From: Variovorax paradoxus
Lineage (GTDB): Bacteria > Pseudomonadota > Gammaproteobacteria > Burkholderiales > Burkholderiaceae_C
Length of the DNA: 64,000 nt
Direction of reading: 5' to 3'
Assembly (NCBI RefSeq): GCF_902712855.1
Contig: NZ_LR743507.1
Coordinates: 916,001 to 980,000, forward strand
The notes under the pieces: generated by a model
Told to the model about the DNA's origin: nothing
Seen by the model: the letters and a program-made list of their open reading frames with translations, nothing else
Databases searched by the model: none
Part shown: positions 9,401 through 17,163 of the stretch, piece by piece
How the letters are laid out: the number at the start of each line of letters is the position of its first letter
Position numbering within the stretch: position 1 is the first letter of the stretch
Translations under genes and position numbers: made by a program

Positions 9401-12191
9401 GCAGGAAGCCGCGGCCCGTACCGCGCTGCAGCTGGAGAACGGCCCGTCGTTCGGGCCCGGCGAGACGGCCGTGATCGTGGCGCGTCCCGAGCGGCTGCCG
9501 GCGTCGCTGCTGCTCACCACCGAGCGCGAAGGCGTCATTGCCGCCAGCGTGCATCCGATCGTCGCGATGGCGCAGCGCATCGAACTGCCGATCGCCGCGC
9601 AGCACGCGCCCAACGTGCACCTGTCCGCGCGCTATGTCTATCCGCTGCAGGGCGCGGGCAAGGACGAGCCCGTTGCCAGCACGCAGCGGGCCGACGTGCC
9701 GGTGCGCCCCGACGCCTGGACGCTGTCGGTCGGCGTTCGGCCCACGGCCGCCGTGGCGCGGCCGAAAACGCCCGTGCCGATGGAAGTCGCGGTGCGCGAC
9801 GCCGCCGGCCAGCCAGTGGCCGGCGCGCGCGTCACGCTGGTGGCGGTCGACCAGGCCCTGCTTGCGCTCAAGCCCAACGACACCTGGTCGTTGGCCAAGG
9901 TCATGTTCGCGGCGCGCGGCAACGCGGTGACCAGCACGGCGCTCGATGCACGGCTGATGCGCCGCGTCGAGACCGGCCCGCAGCCGCAGCACAAGCCCTA
10001 CGACGAGGCCGACCGCGGTGCGTTCGGCGCCGTGCCGGCCCCGGCACCGGCGGCCGCCGCAGCCATGATGCGCGCCGGCAAGCCCGATGTGCCCGACGAG
10101 GCGCCGCCGCGCAGCGACCTCTCGTCGCTGATCCTCTGGCGCACCGACCTGCGCACCGATGCCCAGGGCATCGCGCGCGCCACCGTGCCGCTGAACGATG
10201 CACTCACGCAGTTCCGCATCGTCGCCATCGCGAGCGCGGGCGAGGCGTTGTTCGGGCAGGGCGAGACCACCCTCACCAGCACCCAGCCGCTGCAGATCTT
10301 CAGCGGCATGCCCGAGCTGCTGCGCGCGGACGATGCCATCGCGCAGAAGCTCAGCCTGCGCAACACCGGCGCCAGCGCGATGGCCGTGGTGCTCAAGGCC
10401 GAGGCGTCCGTCGAGCCGGGCAGCGAATGGTCCGGCGCGCGCGACGTGGTGCCGGCCGATGCGCTGGCCGCGCGCGGCCTGAAGATCGAGCGCCGCGTGC
10501 AGCTTGCGCCCGGCCAGACCCAGGAGGTGCTGTGGCCCGTGGCCGTGCCCGCCGGCGCCGGCATGCTGCGCTGGCGCATCGGCGCGCAGGGCGGCGAGGA
10601 GCGCGACGCGCTGGAAGTCGCGCAGCGCGTGGTGCCGGCGCTGACCGCGACCGTGCGCCAGTCGACGCTGCTGTCGGTGGCCGATGCCGGTGCCGTGCCC
10701 GTCGTGCAGCCGCGCGACGCGGTGCCGCTCACCGGCGGCGTGCGCGTGTCGCTGCAGTCCAGCCTGGTCGACGCGGCGCTGGCCGAGTCGATGCGCTGGA
10801 TGGCGCAGTACCCCTACATGTGCCTCGAGCAGCAGAGCTCGCGCTTCGTCTCGCTCGACGACCGCGCGGGCTGGGACCGGCTCATGGCCGAACTGCCGAA
10901 ATACGTCGACGGCAACGGCCTGGCGCGCTTCTTCCCCGAGGCCAGCCTGGGCGGCAGCGAGATGCTCACCATGCAGCTGCTCGACCTCGCCCAGGCCAAG
11001 GGCTGGCCCGTGCCCGAGGCGCAGCGCGCGCGCATGCTCGACGCGCTCGATGCGCTGCTGCAGGGCCGCCTCGCGGCGCAGGACTGGGCGCCGCGCAACT
11101 ACCTCGAGCCGCAGCAGCTCGCCGCGCAGGCCACGCTGGCGGAGCACGGCCGCGCGAAGATCGTGGTGCGCCCCCGGGCGCTCGATGCGCTCTCGGCCCA
11201 GTCGCTGGTCGACTGGTCGCGCACGCTCATGGCGATGCCGGCCGATGCCGAACGCGACGCCGCGCTGAATGAAGCCGGCGCGCAACTGCGCAGCCGCTTC
11301 GACGTGCAGGGCACGCGCCTGCGCTGGCGCGACGAGTCGGCGCAGCACTGGTGGTGGTTCATGTGGAGCGGCGACAGCACCGCCGCGCGCATGGCGCTGC
11401 TGGCACAGAAGTGGGCCGAGACCGACGCGGCCTGGAAAGCCGACGCACCGCTCATCACGCAGGGCCTGGTCGGCCGGCAGGACGCGGGCCGCTGGGGCAC
11501 CACCACCGGCAACGCGTGGAGCACGGTCGCGCTGCGCCGCTTCCAGCAGCAGTTCGAGGCCGGCCCGGTCGACGGCGTGACGCGCGCTGCGCTGGGCCGC
11601 ACCACGCGCGAGGCCGCATGGGCCGATGCGAAGGTGCCGGACATGCTGCTGCCGTGGCCCGGGCAAGGCGCGCAAGGCACGCTGCAGCTGCGCCACGAAG
11701 GCAGCGGCAAGCCCTGGGCCACCATCAGCACGCTGGCCGCGGTGCGCAACACGCAGCCCGTGGCCAATGGCCTGGTGGTGCGCCGAACGGTCACGCCGGT
11801 GGAGCAGAAGCGCAAGGGCCAATGGTCGGTGGGCGATGTCTACCGCGTGCGGCTCGACCTCGAATCCACCGCCGAGCAGACCTGGGTGGTGGTGCGCGAC
11901 GCCGTGCCATCGGGTGCCAGCCAGCTCGGTCGCGGCCTCGGCCGCGAAAGCACCCTTGCGCAGCGCGGCGAACGCAGCGCGGGCTGGGCGTGGCCCAGCC
12001 ACATCGAGCGCGCCACCGACAGCTACCGGGCCTTCTTCCGCTACTTGCCGCGCGGCAGCTGGAGCGTGGAATACAGCGTGCGGCTGAACAACGCGGGCGA
12101 GTTCAGGCTGCCGCCGGTGCGTGCCGAGGCCATGTACGCGCCCGAAGTATTCGGCGAGGGCACCGCCCAGACCATGACCGTGAAACCCTGA
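6480..12191 (+). CDS. large alpha-2-macroglobulin family protein (YfhM/YfaS-like)
   Basis: 1903 aa, longer than E. coli YfhM (about 1650). An N-terminal signal sequence (basic start, hydrophobic about residues 20-38, ending LHAAG) is followed by macroglobulin-like beta domains, an MG2-like part near residue 510, the bait-region domain near 1110, the A2M core near 1220 (SDLSSLILWRTDLRTDAQG) and the thioester motif CLEQ with Cys1448. Bacterial A2Ms are periplasmic traps that covalently capture foreign proteases. No lipobox is visible, unlike YfhM. The usual partner, penicillin-binding protein 1C, is absent; the next gene is a GMC oxidoreductase 8 nt away. The start has a good ribosome site (GAGGAG). 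Confidence 0.88.
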   Translation: MAAERKKNKTFPLTGSRALWWLPALAAALVAAPPLHAAGVLAVSPQGEARDVRQVSVRFDADMVPLGQSDGAEPATLRCSPQVPEGRARWIGPRTWAFEFAKDVRGGTRCNVVFKPGLRTLAGEAVTAPPTASFVAGPYGFFASYPMEGAEVAPDQVFFLGHHDPQPTDDPQALAAGFACEQRDGDKVLRQPAVAVTGAALAAAVRATAPGVFALALRCAQPLPEGSQFRLSQAAVGNAEPKRFNYSVRPRFTARISCTVLDHPAGQQACDPRQPVVLSFSGDVAAARAGTFRLVDASGEERPFDVVDSWRRNEFRQLQVSPAQNGFGEGTRFTVRLPQDFRDVLGRPLANASEFPKTVEFARLPPYLGVANPLAVMPWQAGRSDAMAAFAVRRVEKSLPLRQWRLGGEMGEGIEAYAIELLQGQQEGRWPTDQLNARAGAPRTSTLETSGDAMEFVGVPLAAPGLHVVRADSAAFARYIDTRPPPPNQSPNQPRDTTPRQRYAVVQATNLNPGASFSNGGASVIWVTAFDSAKPVAGADVAVYSCNRELLWRGRTDAQGLARPDEALRGKLACNYNPPTSLAPRFGGGNNSPWVVVRAGDDMALMQVSAGWSGFYGGRAAQGVRAHTVLDRTLFKAGETVSMQHVVRQLESRGFALPPAGTLDIEIRYGWSDKVHSASVPLGADGSASNQWTIPVAARLGGYTVTVSQGGRQLTSTQFQVEEFRTPVFDSELRARATWERDAQLAVVDARLAYFAGGAAANLPVTMQQGWTRAVQGPRPGYTFYEETVDASMASPAAIAPQSARLDAAGKTQVRLKVPPLERPMLLRTELKFQDPNGETQTVGTGTMLWPDRMKLGLRLRAKDRDRPQAVEGIALDDRDQPLADEPVTVRVKPVTRDWNGGRQRLTDLGPEVEVCSTRTDAQGQWSCEWQLPAAQGQQQPSELWLFDASAASLKHSRAIVRTGMLQYRWSLGWQEAAARTALQLENGPSFGPGETAVIVARPERLPASLLLTTEREGVIAASVHPIVAMAQRIELPIAAQHAPNVHLSARYVYPLQGAGKDEPVASTQRADVPVRPDAWTLSVGVRPTAAVARPKTPVPMEVAVRDAAGQPVAGARVTLVAVDQALLALKPNDTWSLAKVMFAARGNAVTSTALDARLMRRVETGPQPQHKPYDEADRGAFGAVPAPAPAAAAAMMRAGKPDVPDEAPPRSDLSSLILWRTDLRTDAQGIARATVPLNDALTQFRIVAIASAGEALFGQGETTLTSTQPLQIFSGMPELLRADDAIAQKLSLRNTGASAMAVVLKAEASVEPGSEWSGARDVVPADALAARGLKIERRVQLAPGQTQEVLWPVAVPAGAGMLRWRIGAQGGEERDALEVAQRVVPALTATVRQSTLLSVADAGAVPVVQPRDAVPLTGGVRVSLQSSLVDAALAESMRWMAQYPYMCLEQQSSRFVSLDDRAGWDRLMAELPKYVDGNGLARFFPEASLGGSEMLTMQLLDLAQAKGWPVPEAQRARMLDALDALLQGRLAAQDWAPRNYLEPQQLAAQATLAEHGRAKIVVRPRALDALSAQSLVDWSRTLMAMPADAERDAALNEAGAQLRSRFDVQGTRLRWRDESAQHWWWFMWSGDSTAARMALLAQKWAETDAAWKADAPLITQGLVGRQDAGRWGTTTGNAWSTVALRRFQQQFEAGPVDGVTRAALGRTTREAAWADAKVPDMLLPWPGQGAQGTLQLRHEGSGKPWATISTLAAVRNTQPVANGLVVRRTVTPVEQKRKGQWSVGDVYRVRLDLESTAEQTWVVVRDAVPSGASQLGRGLGRESTLAQRGERSAGWAWPSHIERATDSYRAFFRYLPRGSWSVEYSVRLNNAGEFRLPPVRAEAMYAPEVFGEGTAQTMTVKP

Positions 12192-12199
12192 GAAAAAAG

Positions 12200-13834
12200 A
12201 TGAGAGACAACGACAACACCTTCGACTACATCATCATCGGCGCCGGCACCGCGGGCTCGCTCATGGCGAACCGCCTGAGCGCCGACAAGAGCAGGCGCGT
12301 GCTGCTCATCGAGGCGGGCCGCAAGGACGACTACCACTGGATCCACATCCCGGTGGGCTACCTGTACTGCATCGGCAACCCGCGCACCGACTGGCTCTAC
12401 AGCACCGAGCCCGACGCCGGCCTCAACGGCCGCGTGCTGCGTTATCCGCGCGGCAAGACGCTGGGCGGCAGCTCGAGCATCAACGGCATGATCTACATGC
12501 GCGGCCAGTCGCGCGACTACGAGCAGTGGGCCGAGGCCACGGGCGACGACGGCTGGCGCTGGCAGAACGTGCTGCCGGCCTTCAAGAAGCACGAAGACCA
12601 CTACCTGGGCGCCGACGAGATGCACGGCGCGGGCGGCGAATGGCGCGTCGAGAAGCAGCGCCTGCGCTGGGACATCCTCGACGCCTTCGCCGAGGCCGCG
12701 GTGCAGGCCGGCGTGCCGCACTCCACCGACTTCAACCGCGGCAGCAACGAGGGCGTGGGCTACTTCCAGGTCAACCAGAAGAACGGCTGGCGCTGGAACA
12801 CCGCCAAGGCCTTCCTGCGTCCGACCTGCTATGGCAGGCCCAACTTCGAGCTGTGGACCGGCGCGCAGGTCGCGCGCCTGCTGTTCGAGACCCAGCCCGA
12901 CGGCACGCGCCGCTGCACCGGCGCCGAGGTGTGGAACGGCACCGAGATGACCACCGCCACCGCCTCGCGCGAGGTGGTGCTGAGCGCGGGCGCCATCGGT
13001 TCGCCGCAGATCCTGCAGCTCTCGGGCGTCGGCCCGGCCGAGCTGCTGCGCCAGCACGGCATCGACGTGGTGCTCGACGCGCCCGGCGTGGGCGCCAACC
13101 TGCAGGACCACCTGCAGATCCGCGCGGTCTACAAGATCGCCGGCGCGCCCACGCTCAACGTGATGGCCTCGTCGATGGTGGGCAAGGCGAAGATCGGCCT
13201 CGAATACCTGATGAAGCGCAGCGGCCCGATGAGCATGGCGCCCTCGCAGCTCGGCGCCTTCACGCGCAGTTCGCCCGATCGCGAATGGCCCAACCTGCAG
13301 TACCACGTGCAACCGCTGTCGCTCGATGCCTTCGGCGATCCGCTGCACAGCTTTCCGGCCTTCACCGCGAGCGTGTGCAACCTCAACCCGACCAGCCGGG
13401 GCTCGGTGCGCATCAAGAGCGGCCGCTTCGAGGACGCGCCCGCCATCGCGCCCAACTACCTGAGCACCGACGAGGACCGCAAGGTCGCGGCCGAGTCGCT
13501 GCGCGTGACGCGCCGCATCGCCGAGCAGCCGGCGCTGGCCAGGTACAAGCCGCAGGAGTGGAAGCCCGGCGTGCAGTACCAGACCGACGAGGACCTCGCG
13601 CGTCTGGCCGGCGACATCGCCACCACCATCTTCCATCCGGTGGGCACGACGAAGATGGGCGCCGAGGCCGACCCGATGGCGGTGCTCGATTCGCGCCTGC
13701 GCGTGCGCGGCGTGCGCGGGCTGCGTGTGGTGGACGCCGGCGCGATGCCCACCATCACCAGCGGCAACACCAACAGCCCGACCTTGATGATGGCCGAGAA
13801 GGCGGCGGGCTGGATCGTCGAGGACAACCGCTGA
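12200..13834 (+). CDS. GMC family FAD-dependent alcohol/choline dehydrogenase-like oxidoreductase
   Basis: 544 aa from the ATG at 12200; the frame is open upstream only as a shadow of the previous gene. The N-terminal ADP-binding fold is DYIIIGAGTAGSLMANRL, followed by the GMC signature around residues 80-100 (YPRGKTLGGSSSINGMIYMR) and the second signature SAGAIGSPQILQLSGVGP. Catalytic His479 lies in IFHPVGTTKMG. The family oxidises primary alcohols (choline, polyethylene glycol, long-chain or aromatic alcohols). The substrate cannot be assigned. The 8-nt gap to the A2M gene suggests cotranscription without an obvious functional link. Confidence 0.88.
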   Translation: MRDNDNTFDYIIIGAGTAGSLMANRLSADKSRRVLLIEAGRKDDYHWIHIPVGYLYCIGNPRTDWLYSTEPDAGLNGRVLRYPRGKTLGGSSSINGMIYMRGQSRDYEQWAEATGDDGWRWQNVLPAFKKHEDHYLGADEMHGAGGEWRVEKQRLRWDILDAFAEAAVQAGVPHSTDFNRGSNEGVGYFQVNQKNGWRWNTAKAFLRPTCYGRPNFELWTGAQVARLLFETQPDGTRRCTGAEVWNGTEMTTATASREVVLSAGAIGSPQILQLSGVGPAELLRQHGIDVVLDAPGVGANLQDHLQIRAVYKIAGAPTLNVMASSMVGKAKIGLEYLMKRSGPMSMAPSQLGAFTRSSPDREWPNLQYHVQPLSLDAFGDPLHSFPAFTASVCNLNPTSRGSVRIKSGRFEDAPAIAPNYLSTDEDRKVAAESLRVTRRIAEQPALARYKPQEWKPGVQYQTDEDLARLAGDIATTIFHPVGTTKMGAEADPMAVLDSRLRVRGVRGLRVVDAGAMPTITSGNTNSPTLMMAEKAAGWIVEDNR

Positions 13835-13841
13835 GTGCGCG

Positions 13842-14234
13842 TCAGATCCACACGTCGTTCGGGCGGGTGCGGTCGCTTTGCTCGCCGCCGGTGTTGACCA
13901 CGCCGCGCGGCTCCACCAGCAGGACGTGCGTTTCGCTGCGGGCGAAGGGCTTGTGTTCCACGCCCTTCGGCACCACGAACATTTCGCCGGCGCGAAGCCG
14001 GACGGCGCCGTCGCGCAAGTCGATCCGCAGTTCACCCGCCACGACGAGGAAGCACTCGTCGGTGTCGGCATGGCTGTGCCACACGAAATCGCCCTGCAGC
14101 TTGGCGATCTTGAACTGGTAGTCGTTCATCTCGGCGACGACGCGCTGCGACCAGTGCTCGTGCAGCAGCGACAGCTTGTGGGCGAGGTTGATGCTGGCGT
14201 AGTTGCGCTCAGGAGGCGCGAGAGTCGGTGTCAT
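13842..14234 (-). CDS. small cupin domain protein
   Basis: 130 aa single-domain cupin. Cupin motif 1 is seen as WHSHADTDECFLVVAGE (metal ligands His, His, Glu) and motif 2 as VPKGVEHKPFA. Such proteins act as metal-dependent isomerases or dioxygenases, or as binding proteins. It is convergent with the GMC gene (7-nt gap) and lies 21 nt downstream of the AraC regulator gene on the same strand, so it is probably cotranscribed with it. No substrate is predicted. Confidence 0.8.
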   Translation of the reverse strand: MTPTLAPPERNYASINLAHKLSLLHEHWSQRVVAEMNDYQFKIAKLQGDFVWHSHADTDECFLVVAGELRIDLRDGAVRLRAGEMFVVPKGVEHKPFARSETHVLLVEPRGVVNTGGEQSDRTRPNDVWI

Positions 14235-14255
14235 GGCGTTTGCGGTCCGGAAGAT

Positions 14256-15131
14256 TCAATCGAACTGCACTCTAGAAGGCTCTCCATCGGTCGTCTTGAA
14301 CGATCGTGCGTCGCTTGCGAGGTCGTGCCCGGCCCTGAAGATGCGCAGCCACCGGGCCGGTGTGACGCCGAAGGCCTCCGCGAACTGCCGCGTCATGTGG
14401 CTCTGGTCGGCGAACCCCGCCAGGACGGCGCATTCGGCCAGCGGCCGGCCCGCCAGCATGTGGCCGCGGGCACGGTCGAGCCGCCGCAGCGTGACGTAGC
14501 GGTAGGGGCTCGTGCCGAAGAAGGTGCGGAAGTCGCGTGAGAGACTCCAGCGGTCGCGCCCTGCTGCCGCTGCGAGCGCGTCCAGCGTGACGGCGCGATC
14601 GGGGTCGTCGTGGATGAACTCGCGCGCGATCCGCGCTGCACGAAAGTCGCCTGCCGGCTCGCGAGCCGGCGTCCCGGCGGCGGCCTGCAGGGCGAGCGCC
14701 AGCGAGAGCAGCGCGTCGTCTTCCTCGAGCGCTTCCAGCGGCGCATCCAGATGGTCCAGCAGCGCCCGCGCCGCGCGGGCGAGACGCGGGTCGGTGGACA
14801 CGCCGCCTGCGACGAATGGCAGCGCCACGCCGCCCAGCGCCTCCTGCAGCCGCGCCGGCTCCACGTACAGCATCCGGTAGCGGAAGCCCTCGTCCGTGCC
14901 GGCGTGGCCGTCGTGCACCTCGTCGGGATGCAGCACGACCGTGTTGCCGGCCAAGCTGTGGCGCATCGAGGCGCGGTACGTGAACGACTGCACGCCGGCC
15001 ATGGTGCAGCCGATGGCGTATGTGTCGTGGCGGTGCAGCGCGTAGGCGTCGCCCTGGAAGAAGGCCTCGATGCGCTCCAGGCCGCTGTTGCCGGCGCCGC
15101 GCAGCAGCCAGTCCGACGGTGGCAGGCTCAT
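14256..15131 (-). CDS. AraC family transcriptional regulator
   Basis: 291 aa. The N-terminal half is an AraC-type cupin sensor domain (HRHDTYAIGCTMAGVQSFTYR, then VVLHPDEVHDGH). The C-terminal 100 residues hold two HTH units (VTLDALAAAAGRDRWSLSRD and LAECAVLAGFADQSHMTRQF, ending FGVTPARWLR). This is the full-length sensor-plus-DNA-binding arrangement. It reads into the small cupin gene; the effector is unknown. 254 bp separate it from the divergent perhydrolase-like gene, and I see no gene in that interval. Confidence 0.85.
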   Translation of the reverse strand: MSLPPSDWLLRGAGNSGLERIEAFFQGDAYALHRHDTYAIGCTMAGVQSFTYRASMRHSLAGNTVVLHPDEVHDGHAGTDEGFRYRMLYVEPARLQEALGGVALPFVAGGVSTDPRLARAARALLDHLDAPLEALEEDDALLSLALALQAAAGTPAREPAGDFRAARIAREFIHDDPDRAVTLDALAAAAGRDRWSLSRDFRTFFGTSPYRYVTLRRLDRARGHMLAGRPLAECAVLAGFADQSHMTRQFAEAFGVTPARWLRIFRAGHDLASDARSFKTTDGEPSRVQFD

Positions 15132-15385
15132 GCGACGACCTTCCCGCCGCGGCGGGCGCAGAAGCCCGTCCGGTGGAGCGGGGCGGCAGGGTGGCGCGTC
15201 ATGGGGGCGGCTGCAGGTTGGAGGAACGGCGACTCTAGACCGGCCCGCACCGCGCGTCGAGCGCCGGTGCGAACGTGAAAGGCGCCGGCATTTTGTTCAA
15301 GATGCGCCGCGCCGTTTGGCCGACAGTCTCGTGCCCGGCGCAGCAATCCCGCGTTCGCCGGAACACAACCCAGCCAGGAAAGAGC

Positions 15386-16399
15386 ATGTCCGACACCCCA
15401 ACGACCCCCGAGACAGGCACGGCAGACACCACAGGTGCATCGCGGCGACGTATTCTGGCGGGCGCGGCCGGCATCTTGTCCGCGTCCGCCTTCGGTACTT
15501 CAACAGCGGCCGCCACGCAGAAACGCGCGGCGCCACCGGTCTCCTCCAGTCACTCGAAAGGATCTCCCATGAACTTTGTCACCACCAAGGACGGCGCGAA
15601 CATCTTCTACAAGGACTGGGGCCCGCGCGACGCGCAGCCCATCGTCTTCCACCACGGCTGGCCGCTGAGCGCGGACGACTGGGACACGCAGATGCTGTTC
15701 TTCCTCGGCAAGGGCTACCGCGTGATCGCGCACGACCGCCGCGGCCACGGCCGTTCGTCGCAGACCGCCGACGGGCACGAGATGGACACCTACGCGGCGG
15801 ACGTCGCGGCCCTGACCGACGCGCTGGACCTGAAGAACGCCGTGCACATCGGCCATTCGACGGGTGGCGGCGAAGTGGCGCGCTATGTGGCCCGCGCCAA
15901 GCCGGGGCGCGTGGCCAAGGCGGTGCTGGTGAGCGCCGTGCCGCCCATCATGCTGAAGACGCCGGCCAACCCCGGGGGCCTGCCGCTGGAAGTGTTCGAC
16001 GGCTTCAGGGCCGCGCTCGCGGCCAACCGCGCGCAGTTCTTCATCGACGTGCCCGCCGGCCCGTTCTACGGCTTCAACCGGCCGGGCGCGAAGGTCTCGC
16101 AGGGCCTCATCGACCGCTGGTGGCTGCAGGGCATGATGGGCGCGGCCAATGCGCACTACGAGTGCATCAAGGCGTTCTCGGAAACCGACTTCACCGAAGA
16201 CCTGAAGAAGATCGACGTGCCCGTGCTCGTGATGCACGGCACCGACGACCAGGTCGTGCCCTACGCGGATTCGGCCCCGCTGTCGGCCAAGCTGCTCAAG
16301 CACGGCACGCTGAAGAGCTACGACGGCTATCCGCACGGCATGCTGTCCACGCACGCGGACGTGATCAACCCCGACCTGCTGGCCTTCGTGAAGGGCTGA
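15386..16399 (+). CDS. alpha/beta hydrolase, haloperoxidase/perhydrolase-like, Tat-type leader
   Basis: 337 aa from the ATG at 15386 (ribosome site GGAAAGAG). Residues 30-55 form a Tat-type leader, SRRRILAGAAGILSASAFG, so export in folded form is likely. The hydrolase domain starts near residue 66 (MNFVTTKDGANIFYKDWG). Catalytic residues fit Ser158 in GHSTGGGE, Asp287 in MHGTDD and His317 in YPHGM. This is the cofactor-free bacterial haloperoxidase/arylesterase group, which makes peracids or hydrolyses aryl esters. Most family members are cytosolic and start at the internal Met of residue 66, so the leader is notable. Confidence 0.82.
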   Translation: MSDTPTTPETGTADTTGASRRRILAGAAGILSASAFGTSTAAATQKRAAPPVSSSHSKGSPMNFVTTKDGANIFYKDWGPRDAQPIVFHHGWPLSADDWDTQMLFFLGKGYRVIAHDRRGHGRSSQTADGHEMDTYAADVAALTDALDLKNAVHIGHSTGGGEVARYVARAKPGRVAKAVLVSAVPPIMLKTPANPGGLPLEVFDGFRAALAANRAQFFIDVPAGPFYGFNRPGAKVSQGLIDRWWLQGMMGAANAHYECIKAFSETDFTEDLKKIDVPVLVMHGTDDQVVPYADSAPLSAKLLKHGTLKSYDGYPHGMLSTHADVINPDLLAFVKG

Positions 16400-16412
16400 G
16401 GCCGGGAGGCGC

Positions 16413-17084
16413 TCAGCGGCCCTTGGCGGCGCGGCGCTTCTTCGGAATGGAAGCGGCCGCCGGGGCCGGCTCACCCGCCAGCCGCGCCTTCGCGCCCTCG
16501 AGCATGAGGTCCACGCCGATCTCGAACAGCGCATCGGGGCCGGCCTTGCGGTAGCTCGCGAAGGCCTCCGCCAGCAGCGGGCGGGAGGCCGCCGCCGCAT
16601 CGAGCGCCTGCTGCTGCACCTCGGCATCGGGCGGCGTGGCCTGCTGCTCGAGCACGCAGCCCACCGTGTAGCGGCCCAGCGCGATCAGCAGCGTCATGGC
16701 CTGCGGCGCGGGCACCCCCAGGCCGACCACGGCAGCGAGCTGCGCCTCGACCATGTCGAGGTCGCCCGGATCGGGCTCGGAGCCCGCATGCAGCCGCGCG
16801 CCGTCGCGCCGCGCCAGCAGCGCGCGGTGGAAACTGCGCGCGTTCTCGCGCAGGAACGCATCCCACGTCTCGCCCGGCAACGGCAGCTTGCGGTCGTGCG
16901 CGCGGCGCAGGATCTCGCCGTTCATCGCGTCGAGCAGGGCGCGCTTGTTGCGGAAATGCCAGTACAGCGCAGGCTGCTGCACGCCGAGCCGCTCGGCCAG
17001 GAGCCGGGTGCTGAGCTTGTCCATGCCGACCTCGTCGAGCAGCGCGAGCGCCGCTTCGAGGATCGCTTCGCGGTCCAGTTTCAT
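16413..17084 (-). CDS. TetR family repressor (TetR_C tetracycline-repressor type)
   Basis: 223 aa. The N-terminal HTH is MDKLSTRLLAERLGVQQPALYWHFRNK, which matches the tetracycline-repressor subgroup closely. The C-terminal half resembles TetR_C (helical, with VLEQQATPP near residue 145), plus a basic tail (KKRRAAKGR). It is divergent from a TetA-like efflux gene, with 68 bp between starts carrying two TTATC-N3-GATAA dyads. Role: drug-responsive repressor of the pump and of itself, by analogy to tetR/tetA. The natural ligand is unknown. Confidence 0.88.
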   Translation of the reverse strand: MKLDREAILEAALALLDEVGMDKLSTRLLAERLGVQQPALYWHFRNKRALLDAMNGEILRRAHDRKLPLPGETWDAFLRENARSFHRALLARRDGARLHAGSEPDPGDLDMVEAQLAAVVGLGVPAPQAMTLLIALGRYTVGCVLEQQATPPDAEVQQQALDAAAASRPLLAEAFASYRKAGPDALFEIGVDLMLEGAKARLAGEPAPAAASIPKKRRAAKGR

Positions 17085-17114
17085 GCCACCGAGGATGCCA
17101 TGGCGCGCGCGGAC

Positions 17115-17163
17115 TTCACGGGTTGGAATTTATCGCTGATAATTCCTTATCGATGATAAATTC
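17115..17163 (+). promoter_or_regulatory. tet-like promoter/operator with two dyads
   Basis: Two 13-bp dyads, TTATCGCTGATAA (17130-17142) and TTATCGATGATAA (17147-17159), lie 17 bp apart centre to centre and are flanked by outer arms GAATTTATC and GATAAATTC. A promoter fits as TTCACG (17115-17120), 17-bp spacer, GATAAT (17138-17143), with the -10 inside the first dyad. The second dyad covers the ATG at 17153. Repressor binding would block both initiation and early transcription. Confidence 0.7.

Noticed and set aside
6438..12002. An 1854-codon open frame on the minus strand, opposite the A2M gene
   Set aside because: It mirrors the codon bias of the A2M gene in a GC-rich genome; it is rich in His, Arg and Ala, has no recognisable domain, and the plus-strand protein has clear motifs.
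11351..12199. Possible N-terminal extension fusing the GMC oxidoreductase to upstream sequence
   Set aside because: The open frame upstream lies inside the A2M gene; a normal GMC start with FAD motif begins at 12200.
15132..15385. Small minus-strand frames between the AraC and hydrolase genes
   Set aside because: No ribosome site, poor composition and overlap with the hydrolase start region; treated as non-coding.
17123..17152. TTG start adding ten residues to the efflux protein
   Set aside because: It lies upstream of the predicted transcription start and inside the operator; the ATG at 17153 is more likely.
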